A model generated the notes under the pieces. That model saw nothing but the letters and a program-made list of their open reading frames with translations. It had not been told where the DNA came from and made no database searches. Of a stretch of DNA of 64,000 nt, positions 48,427 through 60,353 are shown piece by piece. How positions within the stretch are numbered: the first letter of the stretch is position 1; each line of letters starts with the position of its first letter. Position numbers and translations under genes: made by a program. This stretch comes from Drosophila pseudoobscura (lineage: Eukaryota > Arthropoda > Insecta > Diptera > Drosophilidae): assembly GCF_009870125.1 (NCBI RefSeq), contig NC_046680.1, positions 12,047,501 to 12,111,500 on the forward strand. Reading direction: 5' to 3'.

Positions 48427-48657
48427 CTAAGCTGTGTTCCCCTTTTTGCGCATTTTTTGTGTGCTGGGCGCCTCCTTGCTGAACAAATCGAGCAAAACGC
48501 AGGACGGGATGCCTGAACTTTGAGCAGCGGAGGGACAAGGAGCCCGTTTCGGCCTAGACAAATTACCACTGAGTTTTCCAGTGGAGCCATCCGTCAGAGT
48601 CGCATTCGGAGTCGGAGATGGAGATGGAAACATCGGCCGACAAAAAATGGCTATCAT
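48427..48657 (-). CDS. Hypothetical 76-residue ORF
   Basis: An ATG-started frame (MIAIFCRPMFPSPSPTPN...) ending KEAPSTQKMRKKGNTA. The second half is not low-complexity and reads like ordinary soluble protein with a basic C-terminus, unlike the shadow frames nearby. I do not recognise a family. It may be the last exon of a small gene, a retrocopy fragment, or chance. No splice site or promoter is clear. Confidence 0.22.
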   Translation of the reverse strand: MIAIFCRPMFPSPSPTPNATLTDGSTGKLSGNLSRPKRAPCPSAAQSSGIPSCVLLDLFSKEAPSTQKMRKKGNTA

Positions 48658-51094
48658 CCTATGTGTACCCCAATGCTAATTAGGCGTGTCCTGAGGGACT
48701 CTTTCGGGGCCACTGGACCTGGGCCAATTAAATAAGCTTAAGCTGGCTTTTCGGTTCGAGCTTGTCATAAATTTTGACTGATTATGCGTATTCATCTTTG
48801 TCGTTGGAAGCTGCTACTGCCTTCTACTGTCCTAGGGACCCCTTCCCGGCATCCTTTGTACGTCGTGACGACTGAAGATGTTCCTTCAACCCGTGCCAAC
48901 GCCGTCTCCCTCCCCAGTGTCCGGCGCAATTCATCATTCAATTAAATCGACCGCAATCGCTCAGTTCGACGACATCTTCTTGAGTTGAGTTTTAAAGTAG
49001 CCTCATAGTCAAATCCTTTAATGCGCCGCTGCCAGCAGTCAGTCGCTGCCATCGATTATCCTTTCAATAAAATGCCGCGGCACGGAAAAAAAACCAACTT
49101 TTTACCCCTCAAATTGTATTCCTACTTCGCTGCTCGTGTATTTTTGGGGATAGGATATCTTCTGAGGTTGATTTATGCGCTGGCTTAAAAGCGAATTGTT
49201 GTGAGCTGCTAACTGGAAATCTGTTTGGATGCACGTACTTGTTGGTCCTCCGCACGCCACCCGCCGCCCGTCGCCAGCTACCAGTCAGCCCACTCTCCTC
49301 ACTTTGGGCGGGCTTAAACGATTGCCAAAAAATGCTTCGTTTCGTGCATGCCAAAAGAGCAGCCAAAGCCGAATCCTTTGCATTTGAGCTGGCGATTTTG
49401 CGACAAGGCTTTTGGTATGCCGGAGCAAGAATCTCAAGGATTTCGCAGCTGTCCTAGTCACAGTCACTAGCCGGTTCTCGCTGGCTTTTGTCAAAGTGAT
49501 TTACGACATGCTCATGCCCAGCATTCAAAATTGAACCCCAATCGACAGCTCCTCCCAATGATTAGCCTCGGCAAATGTTGTGAAATTCAATAGTTCTCTA
49601 CCCCCGAAATTTATTCTTGTGGCTTTTGTTGATGCTGCTGTTGTGCTGTTTATTTCATTCCAAAAGCGCTTTTGTTTAATTAACACGCTCAAACGTTGTT
49701 TATTTGTTTTTTTTCGTAATGGCAAAAAGTAAAAGAATCGAAATTCGTTGTAGAAGCTCTAATAAGCGAGCCAACACTGTATTGAGATGTTATCACGATT
49801 TGTTTCTCTTGTTTGCTTTATAATACACTAACCAAAAATTGGGGGACATTTTTATGGCCTAAGAGTTGACTACATAGAGGAAAACCTCCATATTAGATAC
49901 CGGGTGAAATTTGATTGGAGACTTGGCATAAATTTAATTCAAAGTTTTAGTCAAACATACATATATTTATCATGTATCATAAGAGTATTCGTATCGTACT
50001 TAGATGACACAATTAAATTATAAACTGCAATGCATTTAACAAGAACAGCGCATAAGCTTTATCACAATTCAGACGCACTAAATTTGGGATTAATCTCTTC
50101 AAACCTAATTAATTCACAAAGGAATGTGTTCCAGATTGTGTCTAATTTACAGTATGCAACGATAATTCACGTCTGAGCTAATAGGGTTTTGACCCATTAG
50201 AATATAAGCAGCAGTTCATCAGAACCAAGCATTTTCAATTCAATTTATTTATTTTTCATTCGACTAGCAAAACGGATACATATAATAAGGCTAGGGATGG
50301 GTAGCTTCGAGAGCCGAAAGAGTAGATACCCTTGCGCATCCATTGTTCGTAAACTCTAGCGACTGCTCGGATTTTGGACCGATCGATCCTATGTAAGTTA
50401 TACCCTCTAGTGCTCCTACATGTCTGCTTCCAAATCAATTTGATTGAGCAGTAAGTTATCGGTTATTAATACTAATAAAGACTTCAAGTATCAAATATAT
50501 AAATAAATTATGGCATTGTATATGTTTCATTGTTGAGCGTTGCAAAAACTTTGTTTATTATTAAATTGGTCTCTGCAAGATTAAAGTATAGAACGTCCGG
50601 TTCTCCTTATTAAATTTTATATGTATAATTGTGACTCATGTGGCTGGAATAGTCAGAGAGCATCTGAATGAAAAAGTCGACAACGAGTCCAATAAAAATT
50701 ATATTGATAAAAGCATTAATAATGCAAATAATATTCACAACAAAAATGATAGTATAAGTAAAGCATTTTGTTTCAAAGCCCACAACTATGTAAACTCCTC
50801 GGGACTAGCGCAATAACATAAAGTAGAAATACTGTGGCGTTAGGAATATATATACGTTCATATATGAAAATAAACATAAACGAATGTGTGACTCCTTTCC
50901 GCATCTCTACAACTGATTTGTTTTTGTGCATTCTTTTCGTGGCTTTCATTTGGTCCTTTGAGTTTTTAATTAACGCTCCTGCCATAAGGGGTACGAGGCC
51001 AATGGAATATAATAAAATGAATGAATGGAAAGGCGAAGAGAAAACTGTAGACGAACCATCCAGGGGACAAGTGGCGAGATAGAGAGACAGAAAT

Positions 51095-51117
51095 AGAGAG
51101 AGAGAGAGAGAGAGAGG
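51095..51117. repeat. GA simple repeat
   Basis: Uninterrupted GA run about 1.6 kb upstream of the otp leader exon end. Confidence 0.9.
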
Positions 51118-52600
51118 GGAGCGAAATGAGTGGAGGAGATCCTTTGAACCGTGCGGTTACCATGACAAGTTCTCATTTTGGTCGGCATTCCGTTGTCTGG
51201 CTAATTCAACATTTGTGCAGCATGCAAAATATTATCAAAATTCCGCTGAAAGTTCAGGGGACCTACCACCCGCAACCCCCGCATTTATATTCCAAGCAAA
51301 CACGGGGAAAATACAGACCGGGCGGAAACAGAAACTAATAAACGACAACAGGTGAAGTTGACACGTGGCAGAGATGCTGCGGAGGCAATTCAGGGAGCGA
51401 CGAATGTACAAAAATCTGAGACCTGCCCACCACCGAAGAGCGGACTTTTGGCAATAACTGTGAGCCGGACGGAGATGGTTGCCAAAGCAACCAGTTGTCT
51501 ACCCACAGCTTGTGGGTGCATTCGGGAGACGGGAGGTCACCATCTATCAGTTATCGATAGGCCCAAGGACGGGCTATCGAAATGGGCGCCAAAACTGGAG
51601 AAATCCCGGAACACTCGCGCTCGTTCGCCCATTGGCCAGAGCACAGTCGAGGGCGGGGCCCATTGCGCACAGCTATCGCTGGTTATCTCGCTCTGGCGCG
51701 GAAGATGGCTGAAAGCAAGATGGCAGCTGGCGCTTGTTGCTGTCCCTCTCCCTCGCTCACCGATTGCTTCTGGCTTCTATTTAGTGTGTTTTTTTTGCAA
51801 ATCAATGCAGGAGATAACCCCGCAGGCGGATAACGCCAGCGTGGAGGGGGCGAAAGATAAACAGTGTCTCGTAGCGCCAAGTGAATCTGAGCCCGGGGGT
51901 GGGTGTCCAGAGCTGCGTGGAGGGTGGATGGGAGGCGATTTGATTCGACACCAGTGCGCAGGGCAGCGTCGATGTCTGTCGACGACGTTATCAGAGCCGG
52001 AGTCAATTCGTTTTGATTTTTTCGCGCTTGTCTCAAATGCAAGCGAGTCCGCCTTGGCAGCGCTACGCGGTCGTTTCCGTTCTGCTCCGTTACGTTCGGT
52101 CCCGCCACGCTAACCAAAGCCCAAACTCAAGCCTACACTCAAACCCTAAGTCAAAACCCGTCGCTAAAGTCAAGATAAACTTTCCCAAGATCGACAATGA
52201 TTTACTGAGACCCGAATAACACGATTTATAAAAGTGAAAATGTGCGAAAAATCAAAGAGGTTGACGGCATTTAACGCAATCAATTAAAACAAAACCGAAA
52301 AACAAGAGAAGTAGACCGCACCCGAAGACAGGGAGGAAGACCCGGGGTTCCCCTCTTGGACAGTGTCCTGCTATCCTCCTTCCCTGCTGTCAGTTGGTCA
52401 AACAACTCATCAATAAACGATACGACTTCCGTTTCCTTGCGTGCTTTACCTGTGCATGGCTATATGTGTGTGTGTGTGTGTGCTTGTGAGTGAGTGAGCT
52501 AGCGATTGTGTGTTTGTGCGTGCCGAAGGAAACTTTCCAACTTCCGGCCAAGTGACTTCGATTTAATTTCTTTGGCTTTTTTATGGTCAAGGCATTTAAT

Positions 52601-52771
52601 TAATTTTACTATGGCAATTTGAGCGTCTCAGCCGTCTACCCTGGTCTGTTCTGGTCAGCCCCGAACTATGAACTGAACTCTGACCGCTAACCCAACGACT
52701 TGCCACACACATAAAGAGGCAGTAGCAGCAGCAGCAGAAGGCGACGGCGGAGGAGGTCGATATCCACGTAG
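52601..52771 (+). other. otp: otp leader exon (non-coding), 3' part
   Basis: A strong donor, CACGTAG|GTAAGTTTT, ends a non-coding exon at 52771. With the acceptor TGCTTCCAG at 53340-53348 it frames a 577-base leader intron. The left limit of this exon is unknown; the value given is only nominal. No long open frame that fits otp occurs here. Confidence 0.45.
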
Positions 52772-53348
52772 GTAAGTTTTAGGCCAAAATGAGCAATAAA
52801 AGTCAATGCAAAAACAATCGAAGGTCTGCACAAGCTGCTGCGGTTAACGAAAGTGAAATGGATTTAGTTTTCTAGGGAATCGAATCGAAGCTGAAAACGG
52901 GAAAGGGGATCTGATGCGGTTTAGCGCTGATGACATACCATTTTAAAGATGTAGTAATTAATTAGGCTTTCTGGACATCTATACTGCAGATCTGAATACT
53001 TATTTATTTGGTTTAAGCACAAGGATAAGGATAAGGTGAAGAACGAGTGGAAAGGGTTTCTATTTGATTTCCTGAAGAATATGTAAGTAAGTAAGTGCTC
53101 GTCAGAAAATTGCGAGACTCTTCCTAAAGTTAAATTGAGAGAATGGTAGATCATGGTAGTTAATCCGTCATACCATAGATTCCAAAACTTAAAGCTCATA
53201 CGTCAACAGATTCAATTATATTATGTTTTGTATATTACACTTAAGGTGCACAGCAAATATATGGATATAAATACATATGGGATTGCTTCTATTAGGAGTG
53301 CCCGTCCCAGATCAGTCTCTACATACTAATACCTATGTTTGCTTCCAG

Positions 53349-53605
53349 CCACACCCATTTGGAAACAGCACCAAGAAATTGAAATGTGAATCGAACTGAA
53401 GATGAAGACGAACATAAACGTACTGTGATAGACGAGTATACGAGCAGAACATCTCACTGGAATTCTGCCCCAAACACGATTCCCGATTCAATCAAATTGA
53501 ATTCGGAATTGAACACTGAAACGATTGGACCTTCACTATTCAAGCGGGCTACCAGCAAAAGGCGACAAGCTGTCGACTTTATCCATACGCAACTTCTCGG
53601 CAAAC
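53349..53605 (+). other. otp: otp 5' untranslated part of the start exon
   Basis: Begins after the acceptor TGCTTCCAG and leads to the ATG at 53606. The overlapping open frame in another register starts with GTG and has no ATG, so it is not taken as an upstream ORF. Confidence 0.5.
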
Positions 53606-53636
53606 ATGCTGAACAATCTTGGGGCCAATGTGCTGG
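53606..53636 (+). CDS. otp: otp coding exon 1
   Basis: Encodes [10 protein letters not shown] plus the first base of a glycine codon before the donor GTAAGT. It is the only ATG-started coding piece found that enters the [12 protein letters not shown] exon in frame. An alternative transcript with another start is possible. Confidence 0.75.
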
Positions 53637-56600
53637 GTAAGTACTCGATTGTATTATAGTTTTTCCGCTCCGCTCCTCTCTGTGGGCGAACAGACGGAAC
53701 ATAGGCGATCAGAGAGGGGGGAGTACGTATATAATAATGTAATTAAGATCGGCAAGTGAATTACGCTAATATATAATAACGTGTGTATTAATCCATCCCA
53801 TTCCATACCTTCCCCTCCGCTTGGCCATAATTAAACTAATTTCTTGAGCACACCTGCAGGCGTGTATCTTTCTATATGAGGAGTGGGTAAGGGTATCGGA
53901 GTGGTCTGTAGTTACTTCCGATCTTCCGATTGGCATCTCAGATTTTCATCTGCTAAATGGCCTATAATTGAGACGTCTAACCAGCTGGCGCTTGAGCGCT
54001 TGTCGCGTGCATTTAGCAATAATTAAGTTGTATATTTAACTAACTCGGCAGGCTCTCTCCCACTCCCACTCCCATTCCCACGTAGCCATACCCATTCCCA
54101 TGCCCATTGGCATTCCCCAGGTGGGTGTGGGTGTGGGTGTGGGTGTGTGTGTTAATTGATATAATTGCTCTTTTAAATATGCCGCAAATTGTGAATTACT
54201 TTGTGCAGCGGGAGCACGCACATAATTATCAAACCGTTCTGGCCAGCACATATTAATATTTATATTGTAAAACATATTAATACGCTGCAAACAAACTGAT
54301 TTCGCCACATTGTTGATCAATTGTTCAAGCACTTTCAATTTCGGCAATCAATTTGCTGTTTGCCCTGCCTGCACCTGCACCAGCACCGCAACGGCACTAC
54401 CACTACCTCCGACTGCAGTCCATTGTGCGGGTGAATCTCTGAATGAATGAATTATGTTTGCGTTTTTATTCAATTTTTATTGCCAGCCGGAAGGCGATTC
54501 AGGCCCCGGATCCTTCGGCGCGCTGTAATTAATTACTTTTATTAATTTATTGCCATTTTTCACACGCCAGTTGTCGCTGGGCCACGATGCGTATGCTCGT
54601 TTTTCAATAGTTGCCGGGAAAGTGCGAAAAATATGCAAAGAAGTGCTTTATTGAGACCAATCGAGAAAATCGATTGTCAAACCATCTACCCAGGGCGCAA
54701 AATGCTGAGCTATGGCAGAGAAAAATCCTCTTTAATGGGTCTTAAAGTTAGCCCCCACTCTGCCTCCTGGAAAACTATAAATTTCAATGACTCGCATTGC
54801 GGAATCTCCTGCCCAAAATCCCGCCTGCAGTGCGAGGGGCTGCCATAATAAATTTCGTAAGCCTTTTTTGGGCACAACAAAACGGGGCCTCAGGATACAG
54901 AGGACTGGCAACAGTTGCAGGGCATTCAAAAGCATTTGCATATTGGGTGCCTGTGCCTGTGCACCACTGGTGGGGAAAAAGGGGTTGGAGATGGCGATGG
55001 AGGTCCACACAATTAAGACAATTTGCATGCAAAAGAAATGCGAAAACTTTTCCTTCTACTGCCTGTCTTTCACTGGCTCCGCGAATGAGACTTGAATCGC
55101 ATTTTATTCCATTTTCGGCTGGAGTTTTTGGTGTTTCTCGCATTAATTAAATTAATTTCGTGATTGCAAATGTAATTCGCGGAAACCCCTTTCTGGGACC
55201 CTCGTTTGCCCAATACCAGTAACCCGCGCTCTCTGGCGCCCCTTGTGTGCTGGTATTTTTGCGGTGGCCGGAGCTAGTGAAATATGTGCTTAAGCCCCCA
55301 AACCACGATCGCCCACGCCACTGCGAGGCCTGGCATCCATTCTGTATTGAAATGTTTTGCGGTTGCTGTGGATTCTGTTCCCTGTTGCGGTTAGTTGTTG
55401 GAGCAGCCTGAACCTGAGCCTGAGCCTTCGCAGGAGTTGGAGCTGGTGCTGGTGTTGGTGTTGGTGCTGGGGCCATGCCGGAGCCTATGCTCTGGTAGGC
55501 AGCTGCTAAAAACCGCACAATTTCCAAATTTCAATAATTATGCACATTGCACATGCAACTGACGACTAGGGGGGAGAGACAGAGGTGCATAGGCTCGTCC
55601 TGTCCTGGTCCAGTCCGGCCTATCCTCGTCCTCGTCCTCGGCCTCGGCCACGTCCGTACATTTTGTGGCAGATATTTGCATTTCGCGCTCGCTCCCAAAA
55701 CAGACAAACTGATTTGCGCAAATTGTGCAAATTGCTTGCGCGATAAATTCATGTTTGCCAATTTTAATTAATTAATCGCTTTGTGCGGTTTTCATTTCAT
55801 TTCGTTTCGTTTCGCTTGGCCTCGTCTGGACCAGAGACCAGAGACCAACTAAAATGTCCGCTCCAGGCCAGGTGTAAAAGCATCTGCAATTGTATCTGTG
55901 CATCCATATCTGTATCTGTACCTGTATCTGGGGCTGTGTCTCTGTGTGTTTCAAAGTTTGTTTGTTTGATTGTTATAGCTCCCTATAATTTAATGTCCTC
56001 TGTGTTTGCTAACTGAATAACTACGTTCCAATGATTGATTCGAATATGCTGTTCTATTAGGCTGTACCGCAATTTTGCGTGAGTATTTGTCATATATTAA
56101 GGGTGTAATCAGATCTATATTATGTTATACAATATTTCATCTGCACGAACGTATTTGAATTACCATTGAGTGTTGCTAAGGTGATAAGGCTAAGGTAAAA
56201 TTGGGAGTAGACATCTTTAGTTTAGCGTAGTTTCATAATCGTAATGTTTCGTAATCTCTATGGTGTATATTTTTGGGTACAGGCCAACTTAAAGACCCTA
56301 CATCCTACGGCATTTAAAGATATGTGCTCTGAATGGACATGGACCTAGCTGCTGGCCACTGGAGAGTACATCTCCTCGATCTGCATACTCAATGCACAGT
56401 TAGGGCAGCACTTGTCGTATGTGTGTGTGTGTTTATTTTTAATATTTATGTGTTACAACTGTAAAAGACGAGGTGAAAAAATCAAAGTTGGTCGAAACAA
56501 CTAACTAACTAACTAACTAGCCTGCTGGCTGACAGAGTGACGGAGCGAGTGAGTGGCTGGACGATGGGGCAGGGGCGGGGAGATGGCTGCCCCTTGCCAG

Positions 56601-59600
56601 GGAAGTGCGATTTCGAGAAGTGGCGCTATTTTATGGCTCCCAAACGTGGCCCAAACGCTGTCCAAATGTGCTCGAGTGTGTATCTATGTGGATTTGAATT
56701 GAGAAAACAGAAGGAAGCGGGAACAGTTGGATGTTAAAAGTCGCACTTCTTTGGAGCATCAGCGCAACAGAACGACGTGTCGTTTCCCCCCTGAGAGTAT
56801 ACCGTAGATACAGATACATGTTTGAGATGTGGCCATCGAGCGTGAATGTTCGGATGGAGAGATGGATGGATGGCACAAGGCATATGGAGATGGAGATATC
56901 GCACCTAACACCGCGCCTTAAATTTACTAATCACGAGCAGAGTTTGAATTTGCTTTTCCCCTGGGCTCCCGCTGCCCTGGCACTGCCGTTTACTGTGCGT
57001 ACTGCGTAATGCTCTAAAAATATGGCAGCCATTAGGGGTGGGAGCTGACAGACAGAGGCCATGTCCGAAGACTTTCTTTTAGGTGCTCCCATCGTGTGCT
57101 ACAATTGCAGTGTCAAAGTCCACGTTCCACCCGACTAGGGCACCTCTTCAATATAGAGCTGTTCATGCTGCTTCCGTTGTGGGGCTTGGGGGCTGATGGG
57201 GCACGATTGGGGACGTCACCATCTGAAAATCGCTAATGAACAGTAGCCGTACTGGGTGTATGTGTAAAAATTAGCACTTCCCCAGCAGCGCCTTCTCCAG
57301 CGACAACAACAAAAGCGGCTTACAGGGAATGTCGCTTGTGACCAGAACCCCATTAAAGCGGAGCTCCGGCAGCTGAACTTCGAGTCCATATCTTTTATTT
57401 GCTGCCACTTATATTTATGATTTTATGCGGCGTCTTGGGCTGCACTCGTTCACCTGTTGACTGCATTCCAGTTCGGATCTCGGATCTCGGAGCTCGGATC
57501 TCGACTACGATTCGTTTGCCTCTGATGTTGCCGAATTTTTAACAAGTTCGGTTCGAAAACAATAAAAATCATTGAGGGCCGCCATACCTCCGCCACTGAC
57601 AACATCAAAGTCGGCAATGGGCAATGGAGCGAGTAGAGCTGGATGGGAGGGAACCGACATGGAGGAGAGTGGTCAAAGCGGACAGATTTTTTCCAGCTTA
57701 GAGGGATTTGCATTTTGGCCTCGCTTTCATTGGAAATTGCACACCGCCACTAGCCGCCTACACCTTCACTTCGGGCATAATCAAATGACAATCATGACAA
57801 CATCCCGCCTATAGCCCGGTCCTAGGTCCCGGCTCGCCCCCCAAAGGTTGTGCGCGACTCTGTGGCTGCGGACAAGACAAGAGTTCGCGTTCACTGGCGA
57901 TGAGTAAATGTTTGACTTGTAGCAACAGTTGAACACGGCAACGGCAGCGGCAGCGGCAAAGGCAACAGCAACAGCAACAATCAAAGTGAAAAGAGGTAAA
58001 AAGGGGAAAAAGAGTTGGGTCGAGTCGGAGTCTCTCTCACACGTACATGTTAAAAATTCCAGGCGTACGATGAAGATGATGCGGCCTCCGACTCTGGCCA
58101 ACTCTGCATCCATCTCTCGGGATGTATGTTGCTGCCGTTGCTGCTGGTACTCACTGACATGAGCTACACGGAAAAATAAAATGGGAATAAAACAAAATAC
58201 AGATACGTTACGTCGTCGAGTGAGACCAAAAGGTAGGAAATGAAAAGGGGCTACCACTCGCTTACTCGCTCGCTCGCTCGCCCGCTCGTTCACTGTCTCG
58301 TATCTGTATCTGCGCCTGCTGCTGTATCTGTATCTGTGTGTATCGCACCTCAGTTTGTTGTTTGTCTCTCTCTCTCTCTCTCTCTCTCTGGTTCACCCGT
58401 TCGTTTGTGACTGTTTTTGGCATCTTTTTCTCCTCCTGAATGACAGGTTGTTGAAAAATTCAATTTATCCGATCGCCGCAGTTCGGTCCGAGCAATACTC
58501 TAGGTCGTTACCTCACCGCTTCCAACGAGAGCCCCGCGTAGATACCGAAAAAATTAATTAATACCCGTAGACAGACGATTAGCCTCCCCCGAGAGACTTT
58601 AAGAGATTTAATTTAACATCTCAACAATAATTCAACGAAAGTAACTTTCATCATCGAGTGCCGTGTGTTTTGTATTTTGTGTGGCTGAGTGGCTGAGTGG
58701 TTTATAAAATTTGCCCTTTCGATACGCCTTACGCCTACGCATCTGTGGATTGTTTAATCAGTGGAACTATCAGTGGATCGGTGTAAGCTATTGATCATTC
58801 GAATACTTATGTTAAGCTTTTGGAAAGTCCCTGATTTTTGATCAGCATTCCATTGGGCTGTCGCATTTCTTGGGCACCACGATTTGGACTCATATTTTGA
58901 GGCTGAACGGACTCCCCCAACGAATATGCACTGCAGATCACCACAACGACACCGATGACCATATGAATCATCGCCCCCAAAATAAGTTTCCACATGATCC
59001 AGTGTATTACCACGCTCATTAAACCCACGGTCACAATTTAAATATTGACCACGAAGTTCGACATTATCGAAAGCAAATTATAACAAATTCAAAACATTTT
59101 GTGCACTGCAAAATTCCGAAATCTCAATTGGGGATACGATACATTTTGACCGTTATAGATATCTAATGCAGAGACCAGAAGCAACAAAAGATCAATTGCC
59201 CAAATGGAGAACAAATATAGATGTAGATGTGAAGAATTCGATATCCAAATCGAAACTTGACTTGAAATTTAACAGAAACGAAATAAAATTTCAAAATAAA
59301 TGTAGCATAGACGATTCTTATTGAGACTCAAAAAAAATCTTATCATTAATAAAGTATGCATATATGTTTGTATTTCGCTGCAGGCCCCAAGGATTGTGAT
59401 CTGCCCAAGGCCGCACTGACGGCGTTGCACGCGGGAGTTAACAGCTTCGGACAGCTGCCCGGTGCTCCGAATCTGGCGGATCTCGGCGGTTCGGGCGGAG
59501 GTGGCGTTGGACTGCCAGTTGGAGGTGGCGTGTCACGCCTCCACATCTCCGGGGGACTGTGCGACAACGCGAACAACAGCGGCAACAACAGCAGCGGCGG

Positions 59601-59669
59601 AGGCGGAGGTGGTGGCAGCGGCAACACCAACATGCAGCAACAGGATCAGGTGAGAGAATTAGCTGAGCA

Positions 59670-59701
<32 letters not shown>

Positions 59702-60353
59702 CGAGAAAGAGAGAAGCAGAACGAGAGCGAAAGTGATAGATATATAGTTTATACCAAACTTTTTTAATAATCCATGTTCTTTTCGATGTTTATTTTCCCT
59801 TCAAATACTACTCTGCTATGCCAAAAACAAAAACAAAAACAAAAACAAAAATCAAATACAATTCAATTCGAAATTCGATACAAAACGCAAATCTGTTTCC
59901 AAAAACGTGAATGTGTGTGTTCTGAATTGTGTAATGAACCTATTAAATGTGCCATGATTCATATTCGTAATAATAATCACATAAAAACCAAAAGTAAGTG
60001 TACCTTGATTTCCATACTTAGAACCGTAGAACTCCAACCCTATCCTACTTTAACTGTTCTGTACTACTGTAGTGTACTGTAGCTTGTAGATTGCATTCCT
60101 TGGTAGTTAGTGTGTACTTAAGATACATATTATACACATATATACATCTCATTCATGTGTGTGCGTCTCTTTTCTCTTTTGGTTTCTCTCGGTACAGCTC
60201 CTGGACAAAAACAAACAGAAGAGACACCGCACGCGCTTCACCCCGGCCCAACTAAACGAGCTGGAGCGGTGCTTCTCGAAGACCCACTATCCGGACATTT
60301 TTATGCGCGAGGAGATCGCCATGCGCATCGGCCTCACCGAGTCCCGTGTCCAG
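53606..60353 (+). CDS. otp: otp, orthopedia homeobox transcription factor (5' part; continues beyond the window)
   Basis: Coding exons are 53606-53636, 59384-59649 and 60198-60353, joined in frame to residues 1-151. The homeodomain starts at residue 106 ([20 protein letters not shown]) and runs to Gln46 ([17 protein letters not shown]) at the donor CAG|GTGAGT. This sequence is characteristic of Orthopedia proteins. The exon with helix 3 (expected [15 protein letters not shown]) and the OAR tail is not in the rest of the window. Residues 11-99 contain a conserved-looking [20 protein letters not shown] stretch and Gly/Asn-rich tracts. Family knowledge: a nuclear regulator of neuron and hindgut development. 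The start is the ATG in AACATGCTGAAC; the phase-1 splice G|GC fits the next exon. The intron in the homeodomain is at the same place as in Rx. Confidence 0.92.
58364..58389. repeat. CT simple repeat
   Basis: Uninterrupted CT run of about 26 bases in otp intron 1. Confidence 0.9.
58807..59019 (-). CDS. Hypothetical 70-residue protein with one membrane segment
   Basis: ATG-started frame on the minus strand inside otp intron 1 ([20 protein letters not shown]...). Residues about 7-34 form a strongly hydrophobic stretch; the remainder is polar (Asn, Gln, Ser, Lys). The pattern fits a small single-pass membrane protein or signal-anchored peptide and is not low-complexity. I recognise no family, and no clear promoter or polyadenylation signal was seen. 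It could be chance. Confidence 0.25.
   Translation of the reverse strand: MSVVIHWIMWKLILGAMIHMVIGVVVVICSAYSLGESVQPQNMSPNRGAQEMRQPNGMLIKNQGLSKSLT
59384..59649 (+). CDS. otp: otp coding exon 2
   Basis: Acceptor TTTCGCTGCAG precedes GCCCCAAGGATTG. The exon reads [20 protein letters not shown], then Gly-rich and Asn-rich tracts, and ends MQQQDQ at the donor CAG|GTGAGA (phase 0). Confidence 0.92.
59670..59700. repeat. GA simple repeat in otp intron 2
   Basis: GAGAGA tract starting 20 bases after the otp exon 2 donor, in a 548-base intron (59650-60197) that also holds a CAAAAA repeat at 59822-59851. Confidence 0.85.
60198..60353 (+). CDS. otp: otp coding exon 3 (homeodomain helices 1-2)
   Basis: Acceptor TCGGTACAG precedes CTC CTG GAC AAA. 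The exon encodes [20 protein letters not shown] through ESRVQ and stops at the donor GTGAGT, between homeodomain residues 46 and 47. Confidence 0.95.

Larger units (their letters stand above)
47240..52600. other. Region between the retrotransposon and otp
   Basis: The left part (47.3-50.5 kb) is AT-rich debris of old repeats: a mini-me fragment, a diverged tandem duplication and one small candidate ORF, listed separately. The right part (50.9-52.6 kb) is less AT-rich and includes a GA tract and the presumed otp promoter and leader. No TATA box or initiator for otp could be chosen with confidence. Confidence 0.55.
53637..59383 (+). other. otp: otp intron 1 (5.7 kb)
   Basis: Contains GGGTGT repeats (54121-54146), a TATCTG-type repeat near 58299-58340, a CT run (58364-58389) and one small minus-strand ORF with a membrane segment. 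The stretch around 58350-58700, with CTCAGTTTG followed by leader-like sequence, could be an alternative otp promoter, but this cannot be decided by eye. Confidence 0.65.

Noticed and set aside
51352..52113. 253-codon open frame on the plus strand upstream of otp
   Set aside because: It starts at a non-ATG codon, has no recognisable family and overlaps the likely otp promoter or leader. It is in a GC-richer stretch where chance frames are longer.
53386..53640. 84-codon frame overlapping the otp start
   Set aside because: It begins with GTG and contains no useful ATG; the otp frame in another register has a start codon and a matching donor.
57781..58293. 170-codon minus-strand frame in otp intron 1
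   Set aside because: Low-complexity Ala/Val stretch from a GGCAAC repeat, no domain, and no sign of splicing.
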